From: an uncultured Bacteriovoracaceae bacterium
GTDB lineage: Bacteria > Bdellovibrionota > Bacteriovoracia > Bacteriovoracales > Bacteriovoracaceae
Reading direction: 5' to 3'
Assembly (NCBI GenBank): GCA_938017795.1
Contig: CALIJZ010000010.1
Span: forward strand, 1 to 64,000
Length of the DNA stretch: 64,000 nucleotides
Shown here: one piece after another, positions 54,537-62,930 of the stretch
How positions within the stretch are numbered: the stretch's first letter is position 1
Layout of the letters: every line of letters begins with the position of its first letter
Notes under the pieces: generated by a model
What the model was told of the DNA's origin: nothing
Database searches by the model: none
What the model saw: the letters and a program-made list of their open reading frames with translations, nothing else
Program-made: the position numbers and the translations under genes

Positions 54537-54923
54537 TTATTTCAGTTTAAGTAAATATAATGTTTTGGAACTAAGTTCTGTGACATCATCAAGTATAGTG
54601 ACGAGCTCATCAGACCCTAGTAATTCAGATTCAGATAATTTGTTTTTATAACTATTTACAAGTTTCCTGTAATTTTTAATTTCTTCTCTAGCAGATGTGA
54701 TATCAAATTTTTCTTGATTAGTTTTTTCTACAGAAATATTTTTAAAGTGAATATTTATATCATTACCTAAAGCCGATTCTACAAGGCTGTCTGTAAAGGT
54801 TTCATTTTGGGTTAAGAAAGTTTCGAAAGTTGTATGTTGCTGAACGGAATCAGTCATCCAGTGCCACATTCTCGATTTTACATTAATTTCTAACATTTGT
54901 GATATAAGCTTTTCTAATTCCAT
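54537..54923 (-). CDS. Helical protein, possibly Dps/ferritin-like fold
   Basis: 128 residues, all helical. KSRMWHWMTDSVQQHTTFETFLTQNETFTDSLVESALG recalls the first helices of Dps-like proteins (HWxxxxxxxH...lxxxIDxLxExxxG), including some phage relatives such as DUF5856. Iron ligands are incomplete. AGAAGGAAG precedes the ATG. Neighbours are stress genes. The family call is tentative. Confidence 0.4.
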   Translation of the reverse strand: MELEKLISQMLEINVKSRMWHWMTDSVQQHTTFETFLTQNETFTDSLVESALGNDINIHFKNISVEKTNQEKFDITSAREEIKNYRKLVNSYKNKLSESELLGSDELVTILDDVTELSSKTLYLLKLK

Positions 54924-55006
54924 AACTTCCTTCTGGTTTTTTAGTTTGATCTATAGATAGCAAAAGAGATGAGTAATGAAAAGTTTCCCTCTTCAAATAT
55001 ATTGAG

Positions 55007-55042
55007 AACTAAAGCTGTACTAATATAGTTACAGCTTTAGTT
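55007..55042 (-). terminator. Strong hairpin terminator after the OB-like gene
   Basis: A perfect 13-base-pair stem, AACTAAAGCTGTA (55007-55019) with TACAGCTTTAGTT (55030-55042), ten-base loop. It lies 17 bases after the stop of the gene at 55060. Confidence 0.7.
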
Positions 55043-55059
55043 TTAGTTTAAACTCTCAT

Positions 55060-55470
55060 TTAGGCAAAACTATATGAGGATTCAAGGATGTCTGGGAGTT
55101 GATGCTTTTTAGGAATATGAATTGAAAAATCCTCATCCCATAATTGTCCAGATTGTAAGTCCCTCAAGTACATAGAGGATGAACTAGAATCTAGAAAATC
55201 TTTGATTGTCTTTAGTTTTATAAACTTATCTCCATACTTGTTATGAGTTACTTCTCCTGTTACTTCGACCTTTTTATTAAGTAATCGTTTCAGTCGGTTC
55301 TTATATCTATACTCCTTAAGAATTATATCTTCTCCTTCATTGGAATAAATAGAGAACTTGATGGCCTTTCCTTTACGATCCCAGGCAATAGGGATGAGTG
55401 TTCCAATAATAGTTTGTTTTTTATTATTAGGAGTTTTTAGAGTCAATGTCTTATGGCAAAGTTTTTTCAT
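55060..55470 (-). CDS. Small protein with possible OB-fold
   Basis: 136 residues from ATG 55470, preferred over an upstream in-frame ATG at 55554 because AGGAGG stands eight bases before it and the start overlaps the upstream stop (ATGA). Residues 20-92 (KQTIIGTLIPIAWDRKGKAIKFSIYS, KVEVTGEVTHNKYGDKFIKLKTIKDF) look like a five-stranded OB-type barrel, as in nucleic-acid-binding proteins. The last 35 residues are a tail. It is coupled to the HPF-like gene, so an RNA- or ribosome-related role is possible. Confidence 0.55.
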   Translation of the reverse strand: MKKLCHKTLTLKTPNNKKQTIIGTLIPIAWDRKGKAIKFSIYSNEGEDIILKEYRYKNRLKRLLNKKVEVTGEVTHNKYGDKFIKLKTIKDFLDSSSSSMYLRDLQSGQLWDEDFSIHIPKKHQLPDILESSYSFA

Positions 55471-55853
55471 AATGTGTAACCTCCTGTATTGCTTTGATAT
55501 TGATGCTCCATTATTGGTAATGCGTTTTTTGGTGAAAAGCGATCTTTCTTCCAATTTGCTATTTGTTGGTCAATTTCCAATTTAAGTTCCTCATATATCT
55601 CTAAAGGATCATCTCCTAATGAATTTGCTTCGAATTGCTTGCCAGCAGAGTTAATAACTAAATCACCCTGTATACGAGATCCTATATTGGTGAAATTTAA
55701 TTTGATAGTGGAATAAGATGGCGATCGAACTTCTAATGTTTTTAACTTTTGTTTAATTTTGAATACTTGATCACTTGATAACTTAATCCCAACCTCATTA
55801 ATTGAGAAGTTTTCAAAAAAAGTAGGGTTGAGATAGTCTGTCAATGCTTTCAT
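55467..55853 (-). CDS. Diverged HPF/RaiA-like protein
   Basis: 128 residues from ATG 55853; AGGAGG is five bases upstream, while an upstream in-frame ATG has none. The core (KIKQKLKTLEVRSPSYSTIKLNFTNIG, VINSAGKQFEANSLGDDPLEIYEELKLEIDQQIANWKKDRF) fits the HPF-like pattern of SPxxAxI, a short hairpin, GDDPxxAxxxL and QIxxWKxxR seen in paralogues of the ribosome hibernation factor. It is the first gene of a two-gene operon with the OB-like protein. It may act on ribosomes in stress. Confidence 0.55.
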   Translation of the reverse strand: MKALTDYLNPTFFENFSINEVGIKLSSDQVFKIKQKLKTLEVRSPSYSTIKLNFTNIGSRIQGDLVINSAGKQFEANSLGDDPLEIYEELKLEIDQQIANWKKDRFSPKNALPIMEHQYQSNTGGYTL

Positions 55854-55920
55854 AGAACCTCCTTGCTTCAAGATTTGTATACGTTTCTTTTATTAAAGAA
55901 CTCGTATGATAGTTATGTAT

Positions 55921-55997
55921 GCTTGAAGCTTGAGTTTTTTGATAAGAAGCTTGATTGTAAAAAGTTCTTCTTTAATCAAAAATTCAAGCCTCAAAGC
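55921..55997. repeat. Long imperfect inverted repeat (hairpin)
   Basis: The left arm 55921-55949 and right arm 55967-55997 pair along about 29 positions with a few mismatches and bulges; the loop is 17 bases. Outer pairs are GCTT/AAGC-like and inner pairs AAGAAG / CTTCTTT. It could encode a small structured RNA, be a two-way terminator or be a mobile-element scar. Confidence 0.5.
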
Positions 55998-56092
55998 TTT
56001 ATTAGTAATAAAAGATGTTTTCTTCATCATCTTTTAAAAAGATAAATTCATAAAAAAAATTGTCAAGGGTAGTCTGAAAAAAAATATTAAAG

Positions 56093-56122
56093 GGTTGACA
56101 CTAATTCTAATGCACCCAATTT
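56093..56122 (+). promoter_or_regulatory. Heat-shock-like promoter upstream of Hsp20 operon
   Basis: GGTTGACA at 56093-56100 and CACCCAATTT at 56113-56122. The C-rich -10 region about 14 bases after the -35 is the RpoH arrangement (CTTGAAA / CCCCATTT) and the downstream operon ends in Hsp20. Confidence 0.4.
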
Positions 56123-56179
56123 AAAAGTAAGATGTGCAGCTAATAAAAGCTGTAAAACTTATTATTCAAGGAGGTATTG

Positions 56180-56467
56180 ATGAAAAAAAGTGTTTGTAAA
56201 CTTATGTTTCTTGTTGTTTTTACCTTGATGTTTTCAGGTAAATTAATCGCCGGAAACGTGACCTATCAAGATGGGGAGAAAGAATCCATGAGAAGTTTAA
56301 GTTTCTTAGTTGATTATCCTTGTACGTCTTCAAGGATGAACTACCCATTAAAAAGTATGATTGATGAAAGCTGCAATCAAAATTCAACTTTTAAACTTTA
56401 TAATAAAGTTGATGATTTCTCAGCAGGTTTTAATCAGAACAATAATTTCAAACAAACAATTAACTAA
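56180..56467 (+). CDS. Small secreted protein upstream of Hsp20 gene
   Basis: 95 residues from ATG 56180, with AAGGAGG five bases before it. A signal peptide ends at about residue 25 (KLIAG). The mature part has two Cys residues (DYPCTSS, DESCNQN) and is rich in Asn. No family is recognised. It lies 14 bases before the Hsp20 gene under a heat-shock-like promoter, so it may be a periplasmic stress protein. Confidence 0.65.
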   Translation: MKKSVCKLMFLVVFTLMFSGKLIAGNVTYQDGEKESMRSLSFLVDYPCTSSRMNYPLKSMIDESCNQNSTFKLYNKVDDFSAGFNQNNNFKQTIN

Positions 56468-56481
56468 CAAGGAGGAACTAC

Positions 56482-56967
56482 ATGTTCAGAACAACATTTT
56501 TACCATTAGAAGAGATGAAAATTCACCCTGCTTTTTGGGGATTTAAAAGAGACTTTTTCCAGGAAAAATATGAGATGGATAATCTCTTGGAGGGTAGTAA
56601 AAGTAATTTTATGAATTTTAAAGAGACAGATAAAGCTTATTTATTCAGTATAGACTTCCCAGGAGTGAGCAAAAGTGACCTTGGAATTGAAATTGAGAAT
56701 GATAAAATTTTAATTTCAGGCACTAGGAAAAGCTCTTTTTCTGAAACGTTGAAAGACCAGGAGATTTCAAGAGTTGTAAATGTTCCTAAATTTGTAGATA
56801 AGAATAAGATCCAAGCTTATCATGAAAATGGAGTACTTTATATTTCGCTTCCTAAGTTGGAGAAGCCTAAAGCTCGAAAAATAAAAATCTCTGATGGTAT
56901 TAAAGAGTCTTCTTGGAAAAATCTTTTAGGTTTTGAAAAGAAGGACAATAAGATTACTGTTTCTTAG
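56482..56967 (+). CDS. Small heat shock protein (Hsp20/alpha-crystallin)
   Basis: 161 residues. The alpha-crystallin domain covers about residues 45-140: YLFSIDFPGVSKSDLGIEIENDKILISGTR, then YHENGVLYISLPK, with the A-x-x-x-N-G-V-L pattern in conserved form (HENGVLYI). Such proteins bind unfolding proteins in large oligomers without ATP. AAGGAGGA precedes the ATG. A terminator follows at 56975. Confidence 0.93.
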   Translation: MFRTTFLPLEEMKIHPAFWGFKRDFFQEKYEMDNLLEGSKSNFMNFKETDKAYLFSIDFPGVSKSDLGIEIENDKILISGTRKSSFSETLKDQEISRVVNVPKFVDKNKIQAYHENGVLYISLPKLEKPKARKIKISDGIKESSWKNLLGFEKKDNKITVS

Positions 56968-56974
56968 AAAATCC

Positions 56975-57004
56975 ATGCTTGGGGGCAATGCCTCCAAGCA
57001 TTTT
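56975..57004 (+). terminator. Intrinsic terminator after Hsp20 gene
   Basis: A 12-base-pair stem, ATGCTTGGGGGC with GCCTCCAAGCAT (one G-T wobble), three-base loop, then TTTT. Confidence 0.8.
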
Positions 57005-57087
57005 AAGTGAATATTTAGAGTTGGTTAAATTTTTACTAAAAACAAGTCTTTAATATTAATCAAACATTTTATTAAAGTGAATAAAAT

Positions 57088-57999
57088 TTAAAAAGGTGCA
57101 TACTCATCAGGCTTAGTTGATGGAATTGTCCATCTCTGTTTTGCAGACAAATTTTGGTCATGATTAATATTTCTTGGAATCTGCATTTGATCTCCATACA
57201 ACCAAAGAATCAAGTTTGTTCTTTCTCCACTGAGAATTGGTTGAGCTGCGTGTACGACACTCCCTCTATGAATCATTGCAACACCTGGCTTGAAAGATAG
57301 TCTATTCACTTTCCCTGTATTAGGATCGTGAAAGTCAACTTCTGAACCTGTGAACTCTTCATCTGGTAGATTTAAATTAATGTTTAAAGTTACTGAGGAT
57401 GCATCGGAATGCATACGAATAGATGTATCTTTTTCTGGTTGATACTGTATCGAAAAACCAAAAGTTTGTGTGTCATAACCTATAATCTCTGGGAATAAGA
57501 GGCGAGCAATTGGCCTCATGTATCTATCAAGTAACTCTTTATAGAGAACTTGAAATGATGGAGCAGCAAGGTAGCCCTCTGATCGTTGATCTAACATGGC
57601 CCCTTTTCTATTTAGAACAATTCCATAAGGAGGTCTAAGTGGAATATTAGCTTTATCAATTTTATCTAAATAGTCTCGAAACTCTTTTAATTTTTCAGGA
57701 TTAAAAAATTGAAACTGATAGACTCCAGGTGATACTTCTTCAAGCAGGTCTTGAACAAAGTTTTCTTTTTCTGGATCAAGCCATGCTTGATCAATAACTT
57801 CTGCTAGCTTTTTATCAATGAGGTGATTACTTAAAAAATCAAATGAACATTTTTCACTATCTTCCCATTCTTTCCACGCATTAACGAGCAAGCTTTTATT
57901 TTTATTCCAAAAATCTTTAACATTATAATCTCTTCTGAGAACCTCATCTCTTGAGGGCTCTTCTAAATTTCTGGCTTTTTCTAAATTTATCATAGACAT
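57088..57999 (-). CDS. 2-oxoglutarate/Fe(II)-dependent oxygenase
   Basis: 303 residues. The C-terminal double-stranded beta helix has RMHSDASS (His-x-Asp iron ligands), a later His in GSVVHAAQPI and the 2-oxoglutarate Arg in SGERTNLILW, the prolyl-4-hydroxylase-like order H-x-D...H...R. It hydroxylates a protein or small molecule; the target is unknown. AAGGAG precedes the ATG. It follows the quinone oxidoreductase gene by 16 bases and is probably in its operon, thus under LysR control. Confidence 0.82.
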   Translation of the reverse strand: MSMINLEKARNLEEPSRDEVLRRDYNVKDFWNKNKSLLVNAWKEWEDSEKCSFDFLSNHLIDKKLAEVIDQAWLDPEKENFVQDLLEEVSPGVYQFQFFNPEKLKEFRDYLDKIDKANIPLRPPYGIVLNRKGAMLDQRSEGYLAAPSFQVLYKELLDRYMRPIARLLFPEIIGYDTQTFGFSIQYQPEKDTSIRMHSDASSVTLNINLNLPDEEFTGSEVDFHDPNTGKVNRLSFKPGVAMIHRGSVVHAAQPILSGERTNLILWLYGDQMQIPRNINHDQNLSAKQRWTIPSTKPDEYAPF

Positions 58000-58015
58000 C
58001 TATGTCTCCTTTTTT

Positions 58016-59002
58016 CTAAATTGAAACGACAATTTTCCCAAGTGCCGTTGCACTGGCGAGGTGATCGTGGGCCTTACCGATCTCTTCTAGCTTAAAGTCT
58101 TTTTTATCTATATAGGGCTTCATATTTCCTGAATCTATGATCTTAGATAATTCAGATAAAATTTCACCATGAACTTCTCTTTTATGATTATAGAGCATTG
58201 GGATAAGCATAAAGATGACATGAAGAGACAATCCTTTGAAGTGAGCAGTAGTTAAATCTATTTCTACCAAAGAAACCGTTGTCGCAATATGAGCATTTAA
58301 AGCAGCAGCATTAAAAGAATTAATTAAATTAGCTCCACCAACAGAATCAAAAATAACATCAAATCCTGTACCATTCGTATATTTTTCAACATAATTCTCT
58401 ACCGTTTCATTTTTAAAATTTATAGGAGTCGCTCCTAGATCTTTAATTAGATTTAATTGCTCGTCTGTTCCACCAGTTGAGAAAACCTCAGCTCCAAAGT
58501 ACTTTGCAAGTTGCACAGCTAAGTGACCAACTCCTCCTGCACCACCGTGAACTAAAACTTTTTGTCCTTTGTGAACGGCCGCTCTTGTTAGACCCTCATA
58601 AGCAGTAATTCCAACCAGTGGTATGCCAGCAGCTTCTTTCATAGATAAAGACTTCGGCTTTAAAGCGACAAGCTTTTCATCAGCAAGCATATATTCAGCT
58701 AAAGTCCCTTGAAGATCAGCTAATCCACCTGCACAGCCATAAACCTCGTCTCCAACTGAAAACTTTGTAGTTCCTTCTCCTACTTTTTCCACAGTACCAG
58801 CAAAATCCATTCCTAGGATTGCAGGAGGGTCAGGCGATAAAGGAAGGTCTTTACCCATCTGACGAATCATAGTATCTACTGTATTAACACTGGTTGCAGC
58901 GACTTTTACTAAAATATGACCTGGTTTTAGAGAAGGCGTTTCTACCTCAGACTTTTCAAAAACCTCTGTTCCACCAAATTTGTTAATAATCATAGCTTTC
59001 AT
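58016..59002 (-). CDS. Medium-chain NADPH:quinone oxidoreductase-like enzyme
   Basis: 328 residues, an MDR-superfamily zinc-free reductase. The N-terminal catalytic domain contains ILGMDFAGTVEKVGEG; the nucleotide-binding motif is HGGAGGVGHLAVQLAKYFGA near 150. Catalytic zinc Cys residues are absent, as in quinone and enone reductases. GGAGG precedes the ATG. It is divergent from the LysR-type gene, with the 27-base operator between them. It likely detoxifies quinones or unsaturated carbonyls. Confidence 0.9.
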   Translation of the reverse strand: MKAMIINKFGGTEVFEKSEVETPSLKPGHILVKVAATSVNTVDTMIRQMGKDLPLSPDPPAILGMDFAGTVEKVGEGTTKFSVGDEVYGCAGGLADLQGTLAEYMLADEKLVALKPKSLSMKEAAGIPLVGITAYEGLTRAAVHKGQKVLVHGGAGGVGHLAVQLAKYFGAEVFSTGGTDEQLNLIKDLGATPINFKNETVENYVEKYTNGTGFDVIFDSVGGANLINSFNAAALNAHIATTVSLVEIDLTTAHFKGLSLHVIFMLIPMLYNHKREVHGEILSELSKIIDSGNMKPYIDKKDFKLEEIGKAHDHLASATALGKIVVSI

Positions 59003-59075
59003 ATTTAAACCTCCATTTAAGTTGTTAAGTTATTATATTTACGTTTTAAAGTTTTGATAATATAGTCAATCTAAG

Positions 59076-59102
59076 AATCAGTTTTTAGTTTTTATTGATA
59101 AT
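59076..59102 (+). promoter_or_regulatory. LysR-type operator, copy 1
   Basis: A 27-base sequence beginning AATCAGTTTTTAG and ending ATTGATAAT. It contains an ATCA...TGAT dyad, as LysR sites do. It lies six bases before the LysR-type start codon and 74 before the divergent reductase gene. The reverse complement, with only two differences, occurs at 60046-60072. Confidence 0.7.
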
Positions 59103-59108
59103 AAGCAT

Positions 59109-60014
59109 ATGAATATTGAACACCTTAAGTTATTTACTCGGGTAGCAGTTTTGGAAAATATCAGCCAAGCAGGTAAAGAGCTTGGCCTTTCTCCAGCAGT
59201 ATCGAGTTCTCATATTAATAAGTTAGAAAGTGACCTAGGTACTCGTCTTATACATAGAACAACCAGAAAAGTTTCATTAAGTGAAGAAGGGGAAGCTTTT
59301 TTACCTCATGCTATGGGAATTCTTGAAAGTATTGAAGCAGGAAAGGCGTCAATAGGTGCTGGCTCTATTTCTCCAAAAGGAAAATTAAGAATTACGGCTC
59401 CAGCTTCTTTTGGAAGGATGCATATAATTCCTGCTCTGGATGAATTCTTATCTAAATACCCAGATCTCGATGTAGAAATGCATCTTAGTGATTCAATAGT
59501 TGATCTGGTTGAAGGTGGTTATGATGTTGCCATTAGGGACGCATCAATGAATGATTCATCTATGATTGCTAGAAAGCTTGCCTCAGATAATAGGGTTATA
59601 TGTGCTTCACAGGAATATATTTCAAAGTTTGGTAGGCCAGAGAAACCAGAAGATTTAAAAAAACATCGTTGTGTTAATTTAATGGGACTTGAGTCTTGGA
59701 TCTTTGAAACACCTAAAGGACAAAAAACTATAAAGACCAATAATAGATTTCGTACAGATAATGGGGAAGCTGCACGGGATGCAGCTATTCAAGGATTGGG
59801 GATTACTTTAACTTCTACTTGGTGTAGCTACGAGCAATTAAAGTCTGGAGAGTTACAACAGGTATTAAGTGATTATCCTTTAGTTTCTAATGTTGATCTT
59901 TGGGCGGTTTATCCAAGTTCTAGATTGTTGGCTCCAAAAGTTAGAGTTTTTATAGACTATTTAGTTGAGTGCTTTTCCGAGACTCCATATTGGGATAAAA
60001 ATCTACTTTCTTAA
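59109..60014 (+). CDS. LysR-family transcriptional regulator
   Basis: 301 residues. The N-terminal helix-turn-helix is FTRVAVLENISQAGKELGLS, with the recognition helix in PAVSSSHINKLESDLGTRLIHRTTRKV. Residues 90-295 are the effector-binding domain (GKLRITAPASFGRMHIIPAL, DNGEAARDAAIQGLGITLTS). It is the PA14/DsdC-like subgroup that often controls adjacent oxidoreductases. Operator copies lie in its own promoter and before the SDR gene, so it probably controls both flanks and itself. Confidence 0.92.
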   Translation: MNIEHLKLFTRVAVLENISQAGKELGLSPAVSSSHINKLESDLGTRLIHRTTRKVSLSEEGEAFLPHAMGILESIEAGKASIGAGSISPKGKLRITAPASFGRMHIIPALDEFLSKYPDLDVEMHLSDSIVDLVEGGYDVAIRDASMNDSSMIARKLASDNRVICASQEYISKFGRPEKPEDLKKHRCVNLMGLESWIFETPKGQKTIKTNNRFRTDNGEAARDAAIQGLGITLTSTWCSYEQLKSGELQQVLSDYPLVSNVDLWAVYPSSRLLAPKVRVFIDYLVECFSETPYWDKNLLS

Positions 60015-60045
60015 GTTTTAAGTGATTAAAATCGAACTAGTTTTA

Positions 60046-60072
60046 ATTATCAATGAAATCTAAAAACTGATT
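60046..60072 (-). promoter_or_regulatory. LysR-type operator, copy 2 (inverted)
   Basis: It matches copy 1 at 25 of 27 positions in reverse complement. It lies 71 bases before the SDR gene, a usual place for LysR activation. Confidence 0.7.
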
Positions 60073-60143
60073 ATCTAACCATACCTCTTATCAAAAAAGA
60101 AAACTAACTATAAAGTTTAGTTAGAATTTAAAGGGAGATAAAC

Positions 60144-60917
60144 ATGAATAAAAAAACAATCTTAATAACAGGGGCAACAGACGGTATTGGGCTAGAAACA
60201 GCCAAGAAATTAAAATCTTTAGGTCATATTGTTATTATTCACGGCAGAAATCCTGAGAAATTAAAAAAAGTCTCTTCTGAATTAGAAGTTGAATTTTTTA
60301 AAGCCGACTTCTCAAACCTCTCAGAGGTCAATGCTATGGCTGATGAGATTTTAGAGAAATATAAAAGTCTGGATGTTTTGATTAATAATGCAGGAGTCTT
60401 TAAAACCTCTAAACCTAGGACGAATGATGGATACGATGTTCGTTATGTCGTAAATACATTTGCTCCTTACTTACTTACAAAAAAAATAATTCCAATACTA
60501 AGAGATGGAAGAGTGATCAACCTTTCTTCAGCAGCTCAGGCATCAGTTGATTTTGAAGCATTAATGGGAAAAACGCAGATGAGTGACTTTGAAGCTTATG
60601 CTCAAAGCAAACTTGCAATTACTATGTGGTCTAGACATATGGCAAATGAACTTGGGAGTGAAGGTCCTACTATTCTTGCGGTCAACCCAGCTTCTTTACT
60701 TGGAACCAAGATGGTAAAAGAAGGATTTAATACAGAAGGCAATGATATAAATATTGGAGTTAATATCATCACTAGTTTATCACTGGATGCTGAACATGCT
60801 CAGCACTCAGGACAATATTATGATAACGATAATAAAAGGTATTCTGCTCCTCAAGCAGACGGACTTGATGATGCTAAGGCAAAAAAAATAGTAGAACTTA
60901 TTGAAGAGATAATATGA
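60144..60917 (+). CDS. Short-chain dehydrogenase/reductase (retinol dehydrogenase-like)
   Basis: 257 residues. TGATDGIG is the cofactor loop (residues 8-15), NNAGV lies near 80, the catalytic Ser is in NLSSAAQA and YAQSK near 150. Arg in IIHGRNPEKL suggests NADP(H). AAGGGAG precedes the ATG by six bases. An inverted LysR operator upstream ties it to the regulator and the quinone reductase. Probable carbonyl reduction. Confidence 0.9.
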   Translation: MNKKTILITGATDGIGLETAKKLKSLGHIVIIHGRNPEKLKKVSSELEVEFFKADFSNLSEVNAMADEILEKYKSLDVLINNAGVFKTSKPRTNDGYDVRYVVNTFAPYLLTKKIIPILRDGRVINLSSAAQASVDFEALMGKTQMSDFEAYAQSKLAITMWSRHMANELGSEGPTILAVNPASLLGTKMVKEGFNTEGNDINIGVNIITSLSLDAEHAQHSGQYYDNDNKRYSAPQADGLDDAKAKKIVELIEEII

Positions 60918-61031
60918 AGTATATAATTACAAAATCCAGAATTTATAACAATTAAGTGTGTATTTAAATATGAAGCATTTGGGCGAGACTGAATCTTTGG
61001 AAAAAGTAAAATTCTAAGAGAAGATAGCAGT

Positions 61032-61526
61032 ATGAAAGATGTACGCGTAGAAGTAAAAAGAATCAATGGCTATTTAAAAGAGATAACAACCTTTCTAGAT
61101 TCTTCTGGGAAGCCAATTAGCCATGTCGTTAACCCCATCATGACTGAGCTACGTCCAAGAGATGTGTTACAAATCTTTGTTGGAGTAATGATCTTTGGAG
61201 CACCGCTTTGTTATACGGAAGAAATTTGGAATCTTAGTATTGAGATCAGTCTGATAAATTTGAACTTAATTAATATAATAGGTTTCATATTATTATCATC
61301 GTTTGTTTATATGAACTTCTATCGATTTAAGATTAAAGGAAATGTAATTAATTTTTTGAAGCGATCGTGTGCAATTTATACTATTACTTTTGTGACGATT
61401 GGATTGTTTTTACTTTTAATAGGCAAACTTCCTCTTCAAGAAAGCTTTCTAATAGGCTATAAACGTGTTTCTCTAATTGCTTTTCCTAGTTTATTCAGTG
61501 CTGCGATTAGTGACTTGTTAAAATGA
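61032..61526 (+). CDS. DUF2391-like integral membrane protein
   Basis: 164 residues with four membrane helices. RPRDVLQIFVGVMIFGAPLCYTEEIWNL and KRVSLIAFPSLFSAAISDLL match the pattern of DUF2391/TIGR02587 proteins (RDxLQxxVGxxxxxxPxxxTEExW, then KRxxVxAFPxxFxAxxxD). Function unknown. The ribosome site is weak. A hairpin follows. Confidence 0.75.
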   Translation: MKDVRVEVKRINGYLKEITTFLDSSGKPISHVVNPIMTELRPRDVLQIFVGVMIFGAPLCYTEEIWNLSIEISLINLNLINIIGFILLSSFVYMNFYRFKIKGNVINFLKRSCAIYTITFVTIGLFLLLIGKLPLQESFLIGYKRVSLIAFPSLFSAAISDLLK

Positions 61527-61577
61527 TTTCAATTTCTGTTTTTTAGTGGTGCTTAGAATATTTAAAAACCTAAAATC

Positions 61578-61604
61578 TAAATGAAATAAATATTTTCATT
61601 TTTA
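61578..61604. terminator. Two-way terminator-like hairpin
   Basis: AAATGAAA pairs with TTTCATTT around a short AT loop, followed by T on the plus side. It lies between two convergent genes. Confidence 0.4.
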
Positions 61605-61625
61605 ATGATTCACTTTGAAAAGTAT

Positions 61626-62930
61626 TTAGTCCAACAAGTTCTCACCTGAATCGGATAAAGAAGCTTGGTCAGCTTGCTTTCTTACTTCTTCGATTTCATT
61701 CTTAATATCTACGGAAGAATTATCTGGCTCTCTTGACTCTAACTTTTCCCTATTGTCATTAGGACTTGAAATTTTTGTATTATTATCACTTTTAACTAAC
61801 TCTAAGGGAGAAGCAAAAACGACTTCTCGAGCATCATCAGGCATAGAAATATTGGCCATAAGTAAAGCATCCTTTGTTTTTTGGATTGCTTGAGATCGAA
61901 TTTTTGTAATACTATAATCAACAGCATTGAGCCAAAAATATACCTTAAGATTCACTGTTGATGCACCTAGGGCATCAGCGGCAATTAAAGGAGCAGGGCT
62001 TTTTAGAACTTGAGGTATTGATAAGAGTTGTTCAATAATTATATCTCGTACGTTATTTATAGAGTCATCATATCCAATACCTACGGTGAAGTTAGCTCTC
62101 ATATTTGGGTTTCTTGTGAGATTTTTAATTGTGGCCTTTGCGACCTCATGATTAGGGAGAATTAAATTATTACCTTCATAATCCATTAAGGTCGTTCCTC
62201 TAGTTGTAACAGCTTGAACTATTCCTTCAATGTCATTTATTTGTACTATCTCTCCTTTTCGAAATACATCTCTAATACTGATTAAGAGTCCTGAAATATA
62301 ATTCTCAAATGTAGGTTTAAGCGCAAGCCCAAGTCCAAGTCCTAATGCACCGGTACCACCAAGAATTGAATAAGCAAGGCCTGATAAATTACTAGCTTTG
62401 AGAGCAAGGTAAACACCCATAAACATTATGATAATAAAGCAGATGTTTGAAATTGCTTGAGTGATAAGAGAGTTAGAAGTTTTTTTGCTAAGTAAATATC
62501 TTGCAAGTTTTCTAGCAAGAAAAGATAAAAATAAAAAAACTAATAGAAGTATAAGTGAAGAAAGTAAATAGGGTGATATCTTTTGAGCTTTTAAAACAAT
62601 ATTATCTATTTCTTGGCTAGCTGGGCTTAGAGTATTTGCACCTTTAAATGAAAATTCAGCGTTATCAATGACAGCTACGACTCCATCAGTTTTTTCTATG
62701 ATTTCTTGAATCCACTTCTTTTTTTGGACTGAAGGATATTCACCTTCAATAAAAACTAACCCTTCATCTACGCGAATCTTAATTTTGGGAAACCAGTTAG
62801 AGGCCTTAATTATCTTAGTTATCCTAGTTTCAATTGATTCATCAGCTTTACTTTTAGGGACACTTGTACCAAAGCCACTTAGAGGAAATTGAAATAAAAT
62901 TATAAGTAAAAGAGTTTTTATTTTGAACAT
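61626..62930 (-). CDS. BON-domain MscS-family mechanosensitive channel
   Basis: 434 residues. A signal peptide is followed by a BON-like domain (residues 30-100: IKIRVDEGLVFIEGEYPS, VVAVIDNAEF), which may bind lipid. Three or more membrane helices follow (about 130-245), with the pore helix GGTGALGLGLGLALKPTFENYISGLLISI. The cytoplasmic MscS domain comes next; the last 60 residues are charged and probably disordered. No ribosome site is visible. It is divergent from the next MscS gene. Confidence 0.9.
   Translation of the reverse strand: MFKIKTLLLIILFQFPLSGFGTSVPKSKADESIETRITKIIKASNWFPKIKIRVDEGLVFIEGEYPSVQKKKWIQEIIEKTDGVVAVIDNAEFSFKGANTLSPASQEIDNIVLKAQKISPYLLSSLILLLVFLFLSFLARKLARYLLSKKTSNSLITQAISNICFIIIMFMGVYLALKASNLSGLAYSILGGTGALGLGLGLALKPTFENYISGLLISIRDVFRKGEIVQINDIEGIVQAVTTRGTTLMDYEGNNLILPNHEVAKATIKNLTRNPNMRANFTVGIGYDDSINNVRDIIIEQLLSIPQVLKSPAPLIAADALGASTVNLKVYFWLNAVDYSITKIRSQAIQKTKDALLMANISMPDDAREVVFASPLELVKSDNNTKISSPNDNREKLESREPDNSSVDIKNEIEEVRKQADQASLSDSGENLLD

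Larger units (their letters stand above)
55854..56179. other. Divergent regulatory region with long inverted repeat
   Basis: The stretch separates the HPF-like operon (minus) from the secreted protein and Hsp20 genes (plus). It holds a 77-base imperfect hairpin (55921-55997), a smaller stem at AAAAGATG / CATCTTTT near 56010-56037, and a heat-shock-like promoter near 56093. No gene is seen. Confidence 0.5.

Noticed and set aside
55863-56045. Plus-strand open frame of 60 codons
   Set aside because: It covers the long inverted repeat, has no ribosome site, and its translation is low-complexity Phe/Lys-rich.
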